Assembly (NCBI GenBank): GCA_007859835.1
Contig: SJPJ01000001.1
Span: forward strand, 3,281,922 to 3,345,921
From: Novipirellula herctigrandis
Lineage (GTDB): Bacteria > Planctomycetota > Planctomycetia > Pirellulales > Pirellulaceae
Reading direction: 5' to 3'
DNA: 64,000 bases
In this document: positions 18,048 through 30,407 of the stretch, one piece after another
Position numbering within the stretch: the first letter of the stretch is position 1
How the letters are laid out: each line of letters opens with the position of its first letter
Program-made: the position numbers and the translations under genes
Notes under the pieces: generated by a model
What the model saw: the letters and a program-made list of their open reading frames with translations, nothing else
Database searches by the model: none
Told to the model about the DNA's origin: nothing

Positions 18048-18495
18048 CAAAACAACTCCCGTTGTTGCTCCCGAACAAAAAAGGGCAATGGCAGCCAACT
18101 CGGGAAGTTGGTCTTCGGTCTGCAGAACCTAGCCAATGCCGACACCACTATAACAGGCTTAAAGCTGAACCGTTGATGTCGTTCAAATACGTAAATCGGT
18201 GTTTTCCGACGTGTGTCGGTGATTGCATCGTCCCACCCATGCAGATAACTGCCAACATTTTGTTTGCTCGCTCAGGAAACAAGAAGCTGGGTCTAGTGTC
18301 AGTCGGAATTCTATTAGTTATTTGCGAGGGAGGTTTCTTAGCGAGAGCGTTCGAGAAACCCTCTCGTAATGTTTCTGTTTCTGTATGTAGGCGCGGTGGT
18401 GTCCCCACAAGCGGACATGAGAGCGCCGTCTATTGGTCAGGAATGTCCTCACTCGCTCGGGGAGTATGCACCGGATTAGTGGGCGCGGTGGTGTC
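18048..18495. other. Gene-free 448 bp with hairpin and 15-bp direct repeats (candidate origin/regulatory region)
   Basis: No gene is supported here. There is an imperfect palindrome at 18324-18367 (GCGAGGGAGGTTTCT against AGAAACCCTCTCGT). A 15-bp direct repeat, GGCGCGGTGGTGTCC, occurs at 18390-18404 and 18482-18496, 92 bp apart. The second copy overlaps the stop of the winged-helix gene. The region separates the integrase from the ATPase operon, both on the minus strand. A terminator, an integrase promoter or a replication origin could lie here. Confidence 0.4.
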
Positions 18496-18801
18496 CTATC
18501 TAGCAACCTTTCCGGTAATGACGAACACCCTCGGGATCGTGCCTTGCTTCGGTTTGACGAGCTTAATTACTTGCCATTTTTCCAGGTCATCGAACAACCG
18601 TCGCGAGCTTCGCCGATCAACGCCAAGTGTTTTTGCCAAGTCTGTTTCCGAAACCCGAAATTGCCGGTTCGCTTGCGCGTGCCGGTAGAACACCATCAAC
18701 GCTACCCCATGCCGTGCTGGAAGCTGGCGAAGCAAGTTATCGACGATGATGTTTAACTGACGGAATCGTTGTGTCGATTTTGCTTTTGTCGTTTTGACCA
18801 T
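18496..18801 (-). CDS. Small winged helix-turn-helix protein
   Basis: This 101-residue protein has one recognisable domain: 'ALMVFYRHAQANRQFRVSETDLAKTLGVDRRSSRRLFDDLEKWQVIKLVKPK' reads as a winged HTH with a two-helix DNA-recognition core and a basic wing. The start overlaps the ATPase stop (TGATG), so the two are translationally coupled. The order ATPase then wHTH recalls plasmid and phage replication modules, where a small DNA-binding protein accompanies a helicase or loader. A transcriptional repressor role is equally possible. I cannot assign a family. Confidence 0.65.
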   Translation of the reverse strand: MVKTTKAKSTQRFRQLNIIVDNLLRQLPARHGVALMVFYRHAQANRQFRVSETDLAKTLGVDRRSSRRLFDDLEKWQVIKLVKPKQGTIPRVFVITGKVAR

Positions 18802-19952
18802 CAGAACGATGCCTCCGTGTACTCGGTGCCATCGTCGCTGAATGCTTCGTCGCTGCTATGGTCACTGCCAAACTCCATGAGCTCGCTGTGCGGCTCCAAA
18901 ATTTGCTCTGGACTCTCGAAACGCATTGCTGGCATGTTGAAGACCAAGTCGTGCGAAACACGCTCACCATGCCGGTTCTTGCCGCAATGCAGATCAACTT
19001 TGCGAACTCGATCGTCTTCGCCAACAGGGCCATCCTCGCGAAGCAAGTAGATTGAATCCGCGTTGAATTCGATTTCTCCCGATTCTTTCAACGATGCCAT
19101 TGTCAACTGTTTTGAGTCATAGGACGAACCACTTTTTCCCCTGCCGCGCGTCACAGCTGAAACGGCTAGAATTCCCCATCCCCGGTTCGCAAGGTGTCGC
19201 AGTTCACGCATCAACTGATTAACACCAATGCGGGCATCATCCCCCGGGGCGAACAGTTGCAAGTAGTCGAGCAACAACAGCCCACACCTACCCTCAGTCC
19301 ATGTCCGCAAGTCCCCCAGGCCAAAGGGCCCAGGCATCACTTCAATTCGCGATACATAGGGTTTGATTTCACTTGCAGCGCACTCGACGGCCCTCATCTG
19401 CCGCTCAGTAAGATTCGCAAACCGAAGCGCCTTCGCGGGCACCCCTGAACGGCGTGTCAGTTCTCGCCCAAGCAACACATCAAAGCTAGTTTCGGCATTG
19501 GCAACGAAAGCAGTGATTTCGCAATCGTGATCTAGTACATCGAAAACGTATTGCATTGCCAGTGTCGTTTTGCCGAAACCGGGTGGGGCCGCAACGACCG
19601 ATATTTTTCCCGGCCCACACTCGAAGCCTGTAATCCAGTCGCCCGACGGGTAAAGAACGTCGCCTTCGCCACGCCGCAATCGTTCCATTAGCCGATCCAA
19701 ACAAAGAACCGAATTAGGAACCTCGCCCGGCAACGCGAATCCCTCGGGAGTCTGCAATGGCGCAATGCGTAATTCGCGATACCGCGTCAACACGTCCTCA
19801 GGTGGAAACCGATCCTGTAAAGGATGTGAGTAGTCCCACGGATTCTCACTACCACAAACCTCAACACCCCACTCGTGCGGCTCCAGTGTGTTGCCTGCTT
19901 CTATCGCACCTAGCAGTAGTGCATCTATCTCACTCGCGATCTCAGGCGTCAT
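18801..19952 (-). CDS. RecA/DnaB-type (RepA-like) replicative ATPase of the element
   Basis: In this 383-residue protein, residues 1-110 are unrecognised. The RecA-fold core has Walker A 'APPGFGKTT' (122-130), a DnaB-like 'FVANAETSFDVLLGRELTRRSGVPAKALR' segment, Walker B 'CGLLLLDYLQL' (223-233) and 'KESGEIEFNADSIYLLRED', which matches the late motif of DnaB C-terminal domains (KESG-IE--AD). It is therefore a hexameric helicase or plasmid RepA-type ATPase. It lacks the DnaB N-terminal domain, as is common in mobile-element versions. It overlaps both neighbours (ATGA upstream, TGATG downstream) in a minus-strand operon. It probably drives replication of the excised element. Confidence 0.8.
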   Translation of the reverse strand: MTPEIASEIDALLLGAIEAGNTLEPHEWGVEVCGSENPWDYSHPLQDRFPPEDVLTRYRELRIAPLQTPEGFALPGEVPNSVLCLDRLMERLRRGEGDVLYPSGDWITGFECGPGKISVVAAPPGFGKTTLAMQYVFDVLDHDCEITAFVANAETSFDVLLGRELTRRSGVPAKALRFANLTERQMRAVECAASEIKPYVSRIEVMPGPFGLGDLRTWTEGRCGLLLLDYLQLFAPGDDARIGVNQLMRELRHLANRGWGILAVSAVTRGRGKSGSSYDSKQLTMASLKESGEIEFNADSIYLLREDGPVGEDDRVRKVDLHCGKNRHGERVSHDLVFNMPAMRFESPEQILEPHSELMEFGSDHSSDEAFSDDGTEYTEASF

Positions 19953-20245
19953 TCGGAAGCGCCCCCAAACATACGAGCGAAGTAGAACGCTGCGAGACTA
20001 AGCCTGTGGCCGTCATGCACATTGTTGTATCGGGTCAGACGAATCTGCATCTCATCTGCACGGCCACCGTCGACGAAAAGTTGACCATTTCGCACGTCGG
20101 CATGATTTGAATAGGCAATCGCCCGCCACACGGTGCCCTCGGCTAACCGTCGCAACTCATCGAGTTTGTCTTGGTTATATGTGAGAGCTGGTGTATACTG
20201 CTTAGGTGCTGTGGCGGCACATTCACTTTGGAGGGCGTTGATCAC
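19949..20245 (-). CDS. Hypothetical 98-residue protein of the replication operon
   Basis: The GTG start at 20245 has GGAGG seven nt upstream and overlaps the preceding stop (GTGA). Its own stop overlaps the ATPase start (ATGA). This tight packing strongly supports a real gene. The sequence (e.g. 'KLDELRRLAEGTVWRAIAYSNHADVRNGQLFVDGGRADEMQIRLTRYNNVHDG') shows no motif I recognise. It is charged, has no membrane segment or signal peptide, and contains a single cysteine. The context suggests an accessory factor for the ATPase. Confidence 0.7.
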   Translation of the reverse strand: MINALQSECAATAPKQYTPALTYNQDKLDELRRLAEGTVWRAIAYSNHADVRNGQLFVDGGRADEMQIRLTRYNNVHDGHRLSLAAFYFARMFGGASE

Positions 20246-20679
20246 TTGATGTCCTCCATTTTTCGCCTCGCGGCAGTCTTCGCGGCTTGGCGTTTTTTTG
20301 CTTTAGCTTCCGCCTCAGGTGTGCGTTCCCTGAGTGCCTCAAGAACGTCGGCCACAACGTAGATGCGACGTCCCCCGTCCAAAATGCTGGGTATCAGTCC
20401 TGACGCCGTACGATCATCCAATTTCGAAATTGACCATCCCAAATACTTGGCCATTCCAGGGCGGTTCTTTATTTTTTCTTCGACTGGCTCTGATCGCTCT
20501 CGCAACAAACTGCGAATCTGAATCACGACGGCGGCGGCGACATCGGCCACCAGCTCGTCACGATCTGTTTCGCGGATCAGAAGATGACCGGATAAACAGT
20601 CCGGTACAATTCGTTGCTTTTTCACTTTCAGGACTCGTGATTGTGGGGTCAGTTCGCCGACGCCATATCTCGCCGACAC
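20242..20679 (-). CDS. Excisionase/MerR-like HTH protein
   Basis: In this 145-residue protein, residues of the segment 'MAKYLGWSISKLDDRTASGLIPSILDGGRRIYVVADVLEALRERT' form the layout of HTH_17/excisionase domains: a helix-turn-helix, then 'IP-----G-RR-Y---DV---L'. The C-terminus is a lysine/alanine-rich basic helix (AEAKAKKRQAAKTAARRK). The N-terminal half is unassigned. The start is taken as GTG 20679; no ATG fits. The stop overlaps the next gene's GTG. In integrative elements such proteins direct excision or regulate the replication operon; which applies is unknown. Confidence 0.65.
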   Translation of the reverse strand: MSARYGVGELTPQSRVLKVKKQRIVPDCLSGHLLIRETDRDELVADVAAAVVIQIRSLLRERSEPVEEKIKNRPGMAKYLGWSISKLDDRTASGLIPSILDGGRRIYVVADVLEALRERTPEAEAKAKKRQAAKTAARRKMEDIK

Positions 20680-20749
20680 ACCACAATCATTCGCCTTGAG
20701 ACAGATTCAAAACACTCGCCTACTCTGCCCACGGGCAGAGTTCGAGCGT

Positions 20750-21673
20750 CTATTGGGCAGTATTCACATGAATTTTGAAGTCTGTGCCCGGGTGCAATTC
20801 CACCAACTGTCCTACATATTTTTTTGCAGTAGGTAGGTGGTAGCGGTAGTTTTTCTTGGATTTTCGGCGCCAAACCAACGCACCACCGTAAGTTGTTCCA
20901 AAAGCCCTATCTTCAAGCCAAACGCTCTTATCGGTTTCCCAACGCATGTTACCGAGTCGCTTTGACGAAATACCAAGAAATTGAGCCATCGCCCGACTTA
21001 GAATCCAGTCACCAGATGATTCTTCATTCGAAACAAATTCTCGCTGTAACTTCTCGATGTCGAAGTCGAGAGATCTATTTCTTTCGTTATGAGAGTCGGA
21101 CTTCATTGTCTTTGATCGGAACGTACAATCGCGGCATCGCGGCTGCCCCAGTGTGACAATCGCCATCGGCTTTCCGCACTCGGGACATGGCACAGGAAAG
21201 TCGCCGTGCTTCAAGATGTAACGAATCCGATCAGTTCGCTGGATCAATGGGCGAGTTGTCAGGCGATTTAGCTCGGTGACCAAATCTCCCTTGCCTTTGC
21301 CGTTTCTCAAACGCCATAGCCAACTGACGACCAATTTGAGCGGTTGGGCGATGTCGAAATCCGTTTGGTTTTGGTCGTTTTTCGAATCGGTTGATCGATA
21401 GATCTGTGGGTCAAAATTGCGATGTACTAGCTCAAGGCTTTCAACCCAGCCACGCTCCTGCAGCTGTTTGCAAAGTCTCGAAAGATGATTTACCAAATCG
21501 GTAGTGGATGCCTCCTTTTCAGCCCACTGAGCCAAAATGGTATCCAGATCCCACCATTCCTGCTCCCAATTCTTTTCTTGATCCTCAACCTTGGCTCTTT
21601 CGAGAATGTTTTGATTACGTTCGGCATCCTGCTGGGCTTGGTACCGCGCAAGACTCTCTGCATCGCCATCCAT
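20750..21673 (-). CDS. Zinc-ribbon protein heading the element's replication operon
   Basis: The start at ATG 21673 is preferred over GTG 21682 because AGGTGA sits 5 nt upstream. The middle of the protein has a treble-clef or ribbon motif, 'CPECGKPMAIVTLGQPRCRDC' (two CxxC pairs). An N-terminal glutamine/glutamate-rich helical region and a segment with 'TELNRLTTRPLIQRTDRIRYI' precede it. The C-terminus includes 'ILSRAMAQFLGISSKRLGNMRWETDKSVWLED', which looks like a helix-turn-helix. It lies 70 bp upstream of the HTH gene. It is probably DNA-binding; a primase or initiator role can be suggested from context only. Confidence 0.6.
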   Translation of the reverse strand: MDGDAESLARYQAQQDAERNQNILERAKVEDQEKNWEQEWWDLDTILAQWAEKEASTTDLVNHLSRLCKQLQERGWVESLELVHRNFDPQIYRSTDSKNDQNQTDFDIAQPLKLVVSWLWRLRNGKGKGDLVTELNRLTTRPLIQRTDRIRYILKHGDFPVPCPECGKPMAIVTLGQPRCRDCTFRSKTMKSDSHNERNRSLDFDIEKLQREFVSNEESSGDWILSRAMAQFLGISSKRLGNMRWETDKSVWLEDRAFGTTYGGALVWRRKSKKNYRYHLPTAKKYVGQLVELHPGTDFKIHVNTAQ

Positions 21674-21832
21674 TAGTTTCACCTGTTAAATGGGCCGATC
21701 CAACCGACTTCGAGTTGCAGGTGAACAACTCAGTCGGTCGGATCGAGCGGCGATTGCATTTCGCCTACCCTGTTAAGAATCCGAAGCGGTCAAGCTTCGG
21801 CGTTTTTGCGAATGACTAGTTCGCGCTCCTCA

Positions 21833-22249
21833 TTATAGCCTTTGAAGCACTCGACTCCATCCGTGTGCGTTTTGCGATGATCGGTAGGTCAAATTGTGGC
21901 AGGACCTGCACCCAAAGTAGTCGGCTCCACGCGGCAAGTTAAGACTTGAGCATCGTTTTCGGCATGGTACGCCGTCAAATAACAGTGGGCAGGAAAACCA
22001 CCACCGTTTCCCACCGTTGCGAACAATTGTACTGAGCAAGGCGATACGCAAATCCACAGGGTTCGAGCCGTCTGGGTCGCCGTATCGCAGCCGAACTGAC
22101 TCATTCGGCCAATCGACGGCATAGCCAATTGACGACTGATTTCGGCTATCCCAGGTCCATGTGATCGTCCCGGTGTAGCACCCGGTGCGATTCTGGAGAA
22201 CGTCTTTGGTGTAAACAGTCAGGCAGGCTTCGACGGTGCGTTTTGGCAT
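21833..22249 (-). CDS. Zinc-ribbon protein of a mobile-island family, possibly truncated
   Basis: The start is taken at ATG 22249 (MPKRTVEACLTVYTKDVLQ), which avoids overlap with hsdR. The protein resembles a family of small island proteins with 'WWFSCPLL---G-PC-KRC--L-LP-G--YFGCR-CHNLTYRSSQ', a cysteine-paired zinc-binding fold. Family members usually continue well past 'LTY-S-Q'; here the protein ends after about 14 more residues (SRVLQRL), so the C-terminus may be lost. It lies 67 bp downstream of hsdR in the same orientation. Function unknown. Confidence 0.6.
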   Translation of the reverse strand: MPKRTVEACLTVYTKDVLQNRTGCYTGTITWTWDSRNQSSIGYAVDWPNESVRLRYGDPDGSNPVDLRIALLSTIVRNGGKRWWFSCPLLFDGVPCRKRCSSLNLPRGADYFGCRSCHNLTYRSSQNAHGWSRVLQRL

Positions 22250-22316
22250 AACTCCATTTTGCCAAAATAATTGAAACGTTGCGAGCGTCTGACCGACAAA
22301 ACCCCTGAAATTGCTT

Positions 22317-25630
<3,314 letters not shown>

Positions 25631-25634
<4 letters not shown>

Positions 25635-26902
25635 GCCGTCGCCTCCTCCAATGCCTCGGCGGTCATGCCCACGTCGATGTCAAGGTCTTCCACGTCCAGC
25701 TTGCCGGAGATTAGTTTGGGCAGGAGCAGATCGCGGGTCGTGCGGAGGTTCTCATTCTTATTTGTAAGGTTGTCGTACAGGGTGAAGCTGGGGCCAACAA
25801 ATGTCTCAAAAGCGGCCAGAACATCTTTCGACGGAGTGAACAGTGGAAGGTCAGCGAGGTCTTTCTTAGTGACGGACTTGAAGATAGTTCCCCCTCCCAT
25901 AATGTCCTCTTCCTTGAACTTGTCTTTTAACTGATGGAACAGAAACACCTGAGCGTCATCATTGCGGCGAATCGCACTCACACCACGCCCGACAATAATT
26001 TGCGTGTTAGCAATGTTAATTCGGCCAACGGGTGCTCGAACGCTAAAGAGAATGTCGCCTTCGTCGGCAAGTCGCTTTTTGACCGTGCAAAACGTCTTAT
26101 GCGTAGGGTAGCGAGGTCCAAAATTGGTCACACCTTGATGAAAAGGCAACCCTTCGCCCGATTCATTGTAGAACTCTGACTTTGGAGACTGCCCCATTAC
26201 GAGCTTGCAACACTCTTTAAGCGTGGTCGCCTCCCATCCCTCAGGGATCTGGCCGAGTGGTGAATCGACGAGCTTGACGTTTTCGTGGCCGGGGAAGCGG
26301 AAGTTGACGAACCATTCCCGGTAAATCGCCTGAGCCATCTCTTCCAGAATGGCAATCCGACGGGTGTTGTTCTCAATCAGATCGTCGTAAGCCGACAGGA
26401 TCGAAGCTATCTTCCGTTGGATTGGGAGAGTCGGAACCTGGATTTCCATCTTCTTCAACTGCACGATTGTGTACGCCTGCTGTGACGAGCCAATCGTGCA
26501 TTTTTGAAGTTGTGCCTTCCCGCTCGGAGAAAGAAACCAATAGTAAAGCATGAAAGGATCAACGCCTTCCAGGTTCTTAAACCAACTGAGGTTGCCATCA
26601 GCGAAATAGAAGGGGCGTCTATCTTTGACTACAAGCGGTATTCCCAGTGTGCCACGGGAAGTGATCATCACGTCACCAATTTGCGGCACGCCAAATTTTT
26701 CCTTTATTCCCTCGTAGCGTTCCTCAGTGATGAATAAGGGATTAGAGAACTCTCTTTGCCCGTTGAATAATTCGATTACTTCCTTGCTTCGGTAAAACGG
26801 CACACCGTGGTCAACAATGTCTTTCGCATATGTTCGCTTGCTCGATGTTACTTCGCAGAAGTCACCAATCTTCGCCCGTTGCCAACCGTTGGACTCGCTC
26901 AC
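25631..26902 (-). CDS. hsdS: Type I restriction-modification specificity subunit
   Basis: In this 423-residue protein, two target-recognition domains each end in a conserved helix: '[51 protein letters not shown]' in the middle and a second at the C-terminus ([38 protein letters not shown]). The repeats '[21 protein letters not shown]' and '[10 protein letters not shown]' fit HsdS. The GTG start overlaps the hsdM stop (GTGA), and the stop overlaps the hsdR start. It determines the bipartite DNA target, which cannot be predicted from sequence. The gene appears intact, so the system is likely functional. Confidence 0.94.
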
Positions 26903-28473
26903 GACGCCTCCTCCAACAACTTGGCGACGTTGTTCGCAATCCGCTCTTCCAGTTCACCCGCTTCGCTGTTCAAGACCTCCAACTCTTCGTTCAATTCTTC
27001 CAGTCGCTCGGCAAAGACAAAATCGTCTTCCTCTCGATCCGCCACGCCGACATACCGACCCGGATTCAGACTCCAGCCCTGTTCTTCGATCTCCGCCAGC
27101 GTGGCCACTTTGCAAAGTCCCGCCACGTCGGCGTACTTCAGCTTCGGGAAGGTGGCTTTCAATTCCGGGTCGTCGCCGGGAACTTCTTCATCTTCACCCG
27201 CCACGAACTCTGGCTTTTCACCCCGATATAGCCGCACGATGTTGGCCAGATACTCGATCTGCTTGGGGCTGAACTTGCGATGTGCCCGGTCCACCTGCCG
27301 GAACGTGTGCCGGGCGTCGATGAACAGGACTTGGTCCTTTCGCTTGGTCTTCGCCTTGCCTTTGTCCAAGAACCAGAGCGTGCAAGGGAGCGTCACCGTG
27401 TAGAAGAAGTTTGGACCGATGGCGACCATCACATCGACGGCGTGCGACTGGAGCAGTTGCTTGCGAATCTCCATCTCCGACTGGCGAGCGTCGGCGGCAG
27501 AGTTCGCCATGACAAAACCGGCTCGGCCCGTGTCGCTGAGGCTGCTGTAAAACCGTTGTATCCAGAGGTAGTTGGCGTTGTCGGCCCGTGGCATCCCGAA
27601 CGGGTAGCGGGGATCGTCTTTGATCTTCTCCTTATCCACCTTGTCCACGTTGAACGGGGGATTGGCCATCACGAAGTCGAATTTGCCGAGACTGTCGTGG
27701 GGGTCTTCGTAGTAGCTGTTCCCCAAGCGAATGTCGCCGGACAGCGAATGCACGGCGAGGTTCATCATGCACAGTTGCCGCGTCTCCCCGACTCGCTCCT
27801 GACCGTAGCAGGAGATTTCCACCGAGGGATTATTCTGGTGGGCTTTGATGAACTCGGCACTCTGCGCAAACATACCGCCCGATCCACACGCCGGGTCGTA
27901 GATGCGTCCGTGGTACGGCTCGATGATCTCGACGATCAGCTTGACCAGCGAGGTCGGCGTGAAGAACTCACCGCCCCGTTGTCCTTCGGCACGGGCGAAG
28001 TTGCCGAGGAAGTATTCGTAAATCTTGCCGAACGTGTCCCCTTCGGCATCCATCGCGATCTGCGAGAAGTTCTTCAGCAACGAGACCAGAATGGCGTTGT
28101 CGATCTTGGTGTAGGTTCGCGGCAGGACGCCCTTCAGGTCGATGTTCTCCGCCTCGACCGCCTTCATCGCCTCGTTGATCGCCTTGCCGATGTTTTCGCC
28201 CTCAGGCAACGACAGCAGGTGCGAGAACCGAGCCTCCGGCGGCACGTACATCACGCCCTTGGCTTGATAGTCCTCTTTGCCAATCTTGCGACGCCCGGAG
28301 CCTTTGCCCTTGAGTTCTTTCTCAGCGATCGTGAACTTGTGGTCGGCGTATCGCAGGAAGATCAGCCCGAGGACGGGGACCGCGTATTCGGATGACTTGA
28401 GGTCCGAGTTCGCCCGAAATTCATCTGCGGCTTCCCAAAGTCGTCGTTCGGTATCGGAATGATTGTTAGCCAT
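26899..28473 (-). CDS. hsdM: Type I restriction-modification N6-adenine methyltransferase
   Basis: I chose ATG 28473 ([30 protein letters not shown]), because HsdM proteins typically begin this way. A GTG at 28500 is in frame but has no family support. The SAM-binding motif is '[15 protein letters not shown]' and the catalytic motif is 'FVMANPPFN' (NPPF). The N-terminal helical domain and a coiled C-terminal region ([26 protein letters not shown]) are present; the latter probably contacts HsdS. It is the first gene of the hsdMSR operon, with the divergent XRE regulator and its palindromic operator 52 bp upstream. Confidence 0.96.
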   Translation of the reverse strand: MANNHSDTERRLWEAADEFRANSDLKSSEYAVPVLGLIFLRYADHKFTIAEKELKGKGSGRRKIGKEDYQAKGVMYVPPEARFSHLLSLPEGENIGKAINEAMKAVEAENIDLKGVLPRTYTKIDNAILVSLLKNFSQIAMDAEGDTFGKIYEYFLGNFARAEGQRGGEFFTPTSLVKLIVEIIEPYHGRIYDPACGSGGMFAQSAEFIKAHQNNPSVEISCYGQERVGETRQLCMMNLAVHSLSGDIRLGNSYYEDPHDSLGKFDFVMANPPFNVDKVDKEKIKDDPRYPFGMPRADNANYLWIQRFYSSLSDTGRAGFVMANSAADARQSEMEIRKQLLQSHAVDVMVAIGPNFFYTVTLPCTLWFLDKGKAKTKRKDQVLFIDARHTFRQVDRAHRKFSPKQIEYLANIVRLYRGEKPEFVAGEDEEVPGDDPELKATFPKLKYADVAGLCKVATLAEIEEQGWSLNPGRYVGVADREEDDFVFAERLEELNEELEVLNSEAGELEERIANNVAKLLEEAS

Positions 28474-28524
28474 GTTGTCTTGCCAGATTCCTTCTGTCAC
28501 GCACCCGCAGGCTTGATTTGCGGC

Positions 28525-28555
28525 ACACTTGTTGCCTTAATACAGCAACCAGTGT
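28525..28555. promoter_or_regulatory. Palindromic operator between hsdM and the XRE regulator
   Basis: The 11-bp arms ACACTTGTTGC (28525-28535) and GCAACCAGTGT (28545-28555) are inverted repeats with one mismatch around a 9-bp A/T-rich spacer. It is the only strong palindrome in the 123-bp divergent region. An XRE dimer bound here could control both hsdMSR and its own gene. Confidence 0.65.
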
Positions 28556-28596
28556 AGGACTGTGAAAAACACCCAACAAGCAGACGGCAGGGTCAC

Positions 28597-28941
28597 ATGA
28601 CAACTTTCGGCGAACGAATCCGCAAATTACGACAAGCAAAGGGCTGGACGCTTCGGCAGCTTGCACCCGAAGTTGGCGTCGGCTTCACGTACTTGAGCAA
28701 AGTGGAAAACGAACGTCTCGACACAGGCCATTACCCTTCAGAAGCTCTGATACACCGTCTTGCAGACGCCCTGGGTGCCGACGAAGACGAATTACTGCTC
28801 TTAGCCAACAAAGTCCCCGAGGCCATTAGAAGACGAATCTGCGAGCATCCCGACATCTTCCGGACGATTGCCCAGCTTGACGACACGTCACTGCAACAAA
28901 TAGTCGCATCGGCATCGAAGCATGACAACGTGGTATTCTGA
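28597..28941 (+). CDS. XRE-family helix-turn-helix regulator, probably of the RM operon
   Basis: In this 114-residue protein, the N-terminal HTH_3 domain 'FGERIRKLRQAKGWTLRQLAPEVGVGFTYLSKVENER' is nearly canonical and is followed by 'YPSEALIHRLADALGADEDELLLLANKVPEAIR', which completes a five-helix fold. The C-terminus is short and helical. It is transcribed divergently from hsdM across an inverted repeat, the layout of restriction-modification controller (C) proteins. Controllers are well known for type II systems and less usual for type I. Repressor versus activator cannot be told from sequence. Confidence 0.85.
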   Translation: MTTFGERIRKLRQAKGWTLRQLAPEVGVGFTYLSKVENERLDTGHYPSEALIHRLADALGADEDELLLLANKVPEAIRRRICEHPDIFRTIAQLDDTSLQQIVASASKHDNVVF

Positions 28942-29257
28942 TTGCGAACGCTGACACGTTACAGGATTTTGGGAAGCATGTGATTTGAGTGCTTTAGAAA
29001 AAGAGCATGGCTTGTAAGAGCAATTAGCTGTACTGCCATGCCAACAAGTGATCGCTGTTTTGGCCAAAATGGTGAGGGGTGTTTTCCATGACGTTGCCCG
29101 CAAATAAAACCCTAGATGTTTCCTGGCAAGTTTATGTCTCGTGGACAACCTCCTTGGCCAGTCGCAGGGAACAAATGGTGAGGCATTAGCTGCACGTCGA
29201 CTGTTTCTGATCCAAAATAACGAATTGCATTCGTTCGCCCAAAAAGTAGTACGTGAC
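28942..29257. other. Intergenic, no gene seen
   Basis: This 316-bp stretch lies between the XRE regulator and the EEP-fold gene, both on the plus strand. Reading frames here are open but lack homology or a ribosome site. The longer in-frame extension of the next gene (from 29141) is not supported by its family start. No terminator hairpin was found. Confidence 0.35.
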
Positions 29258-30019
29258 ATGAAAATCGTATCCTGGAACATTCGGCACGGTGGTGGAAAAC
29301 AGTCTGACAGCATTTCGGACCAACTTGCTCGGTGGGAGCCCAGCATCGTTTGCCTCTCGGAATTCCGGGGCACCAAGCCAAGTCAGGAAATCGCAACACG
29401 ACTTTCCGAACACGGGCTTGGATTTCAAATGACCACGGTCGTCAAATCTCGCCCTGTTGATAATCGTCTTTTGGTCGCATCCGAATATCCGATCACGCGA
29501 TTGGAGTGCCACGGGAAGCTGCAAGAAATAGGCTCCTGGCTACATGTGGAAGTCGATTGTGAAATCCCATTTCGATTGGCTGCGATGTACGTTCCAAACC
29601 GGGGTAAACCAAGTCATCTGAAGTATCAAATACACGACGAAGTGATCGAGATGATGAAGTCGGAGGGGGATAATGCGACGATCGCGATGGGCGACACGAA
29701 CACTGGTCAACCGGATCTCGATGAGTCGGCAAAATTCTTCAACAAACACGAAGCACGTTGGTTTGACCGCATCAGTGAAACTGGCTGGATTGATGCTTGG
29801 AGGCACCGAAATCCTGAAAAACGTGAGTATACGTGGCACACGCATACTGGCAGTGGGTTCCGGCTCGATCAGGCTTTTGTGACGCAAAAGATGAATCAAC
29901 GAGTGACGTCCATCGAGTACCGATGGGGCCGCGATGCCGAGGACCAATGTCTATCGGATCACGCTGCTATCATGGTCGAGTTGGACGATTGCTCACAGAC
30001 CGGATGCGAGTCGCCTTAA
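29258..30019 (+). CDS. Endonuclease/exonuclease/phosphatase-family enzyme
   Basis: The start is ATG 29258, since the family opens with 'MKIVSWNIRHG'. All EEP catalytic positions are visible: Asn7 (WNIRHG), Glu35 (LSEFRG), Asp146/Asn148 (MGDTNTG), Asp204 (GFRLDQAF) and Asp234/His235 (LSDHAAI). It is a metal-dependent phosphodiesterase of the DNase I/exonuclease III fold, 253 residues, without a signal peptide, so cytoplasmic. The substrate could be DNA, RNA or a small phosphoester. It lies inside the tRNA-Leu element beside the RM genes, so a defence or element-maintenance role is possible. That is context inference only. Confidence 0.85.
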   Translation: MKIVSWNIRHGGGKQSDSISDQLARWEPSIVCLSEFRGTKPSQEIATRLSEHGLGFQMTTVVKSRPVDNRLLVASEYPITRLECHGKLQEIGSWLHVEVDCEIPFRLAAMYVPNRGKPSHLKYQIHDEVIEMMKSEGDNATIAMGDTNTGQPDLDESAKFFNKHEARWFDRISETGWIDAWRHRNPEKREYTWHTHTGSGFRLDQAFVTQKMNQRVTSIEYRWGRDAEDQCLSDHAAIMVELDDCSQTGCESP

Positions 30020-30407
30020 CGCCGAGAACATCGTGTTTTACTCAACGTCGTAGACGAGAGCATGATGTGCGATGATGTCCGTTCACGCTGCTTGACGGTT
30101 CGTGGCGCCAGCTAACGACGAGGTCGCAGTTCTAAACCGGCATGACGAGAGCAATGCCGGTGCGTCATTTCGCCGCAAAGAATTAGCCTCGATCGTCTAC
30201 AAAAAAAATTGACATGGGCACTCGCAACTCCGAAAATGCAACAATCCGGAGCGTCGGAGAGAACTCCCATCCGATTCCGTGAGAAGAGACTGCTTGGCCA
30301 CTCATTCCTAAGATCGAGCCGGTCAGAACAAGTCGCTGCAACGGAATATCTCCGGTCCTTCGGGTAAAGGTAAACGCTCCGCCTATCCTATCCCCTTGCA
30401 GTATCCA
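30020..30407. other. Intergenic, no gene seen
   Basis: This 388-bp stretch follows the EEP gene. I see no conserved ORF, RNA gene or strong hairpin. Base composition becomes more A/T-rich toward 30400, where a small ORF coupled to the next gene begins. Confidence 0.3.

Noticed and set aside
27280-28395. 371-codon plus-strand ORF opposite hsdM
   Set aside because: It is a shadow of hsdM, which carries intact catalytic motifs; the antisense frame has no recognisable domain.
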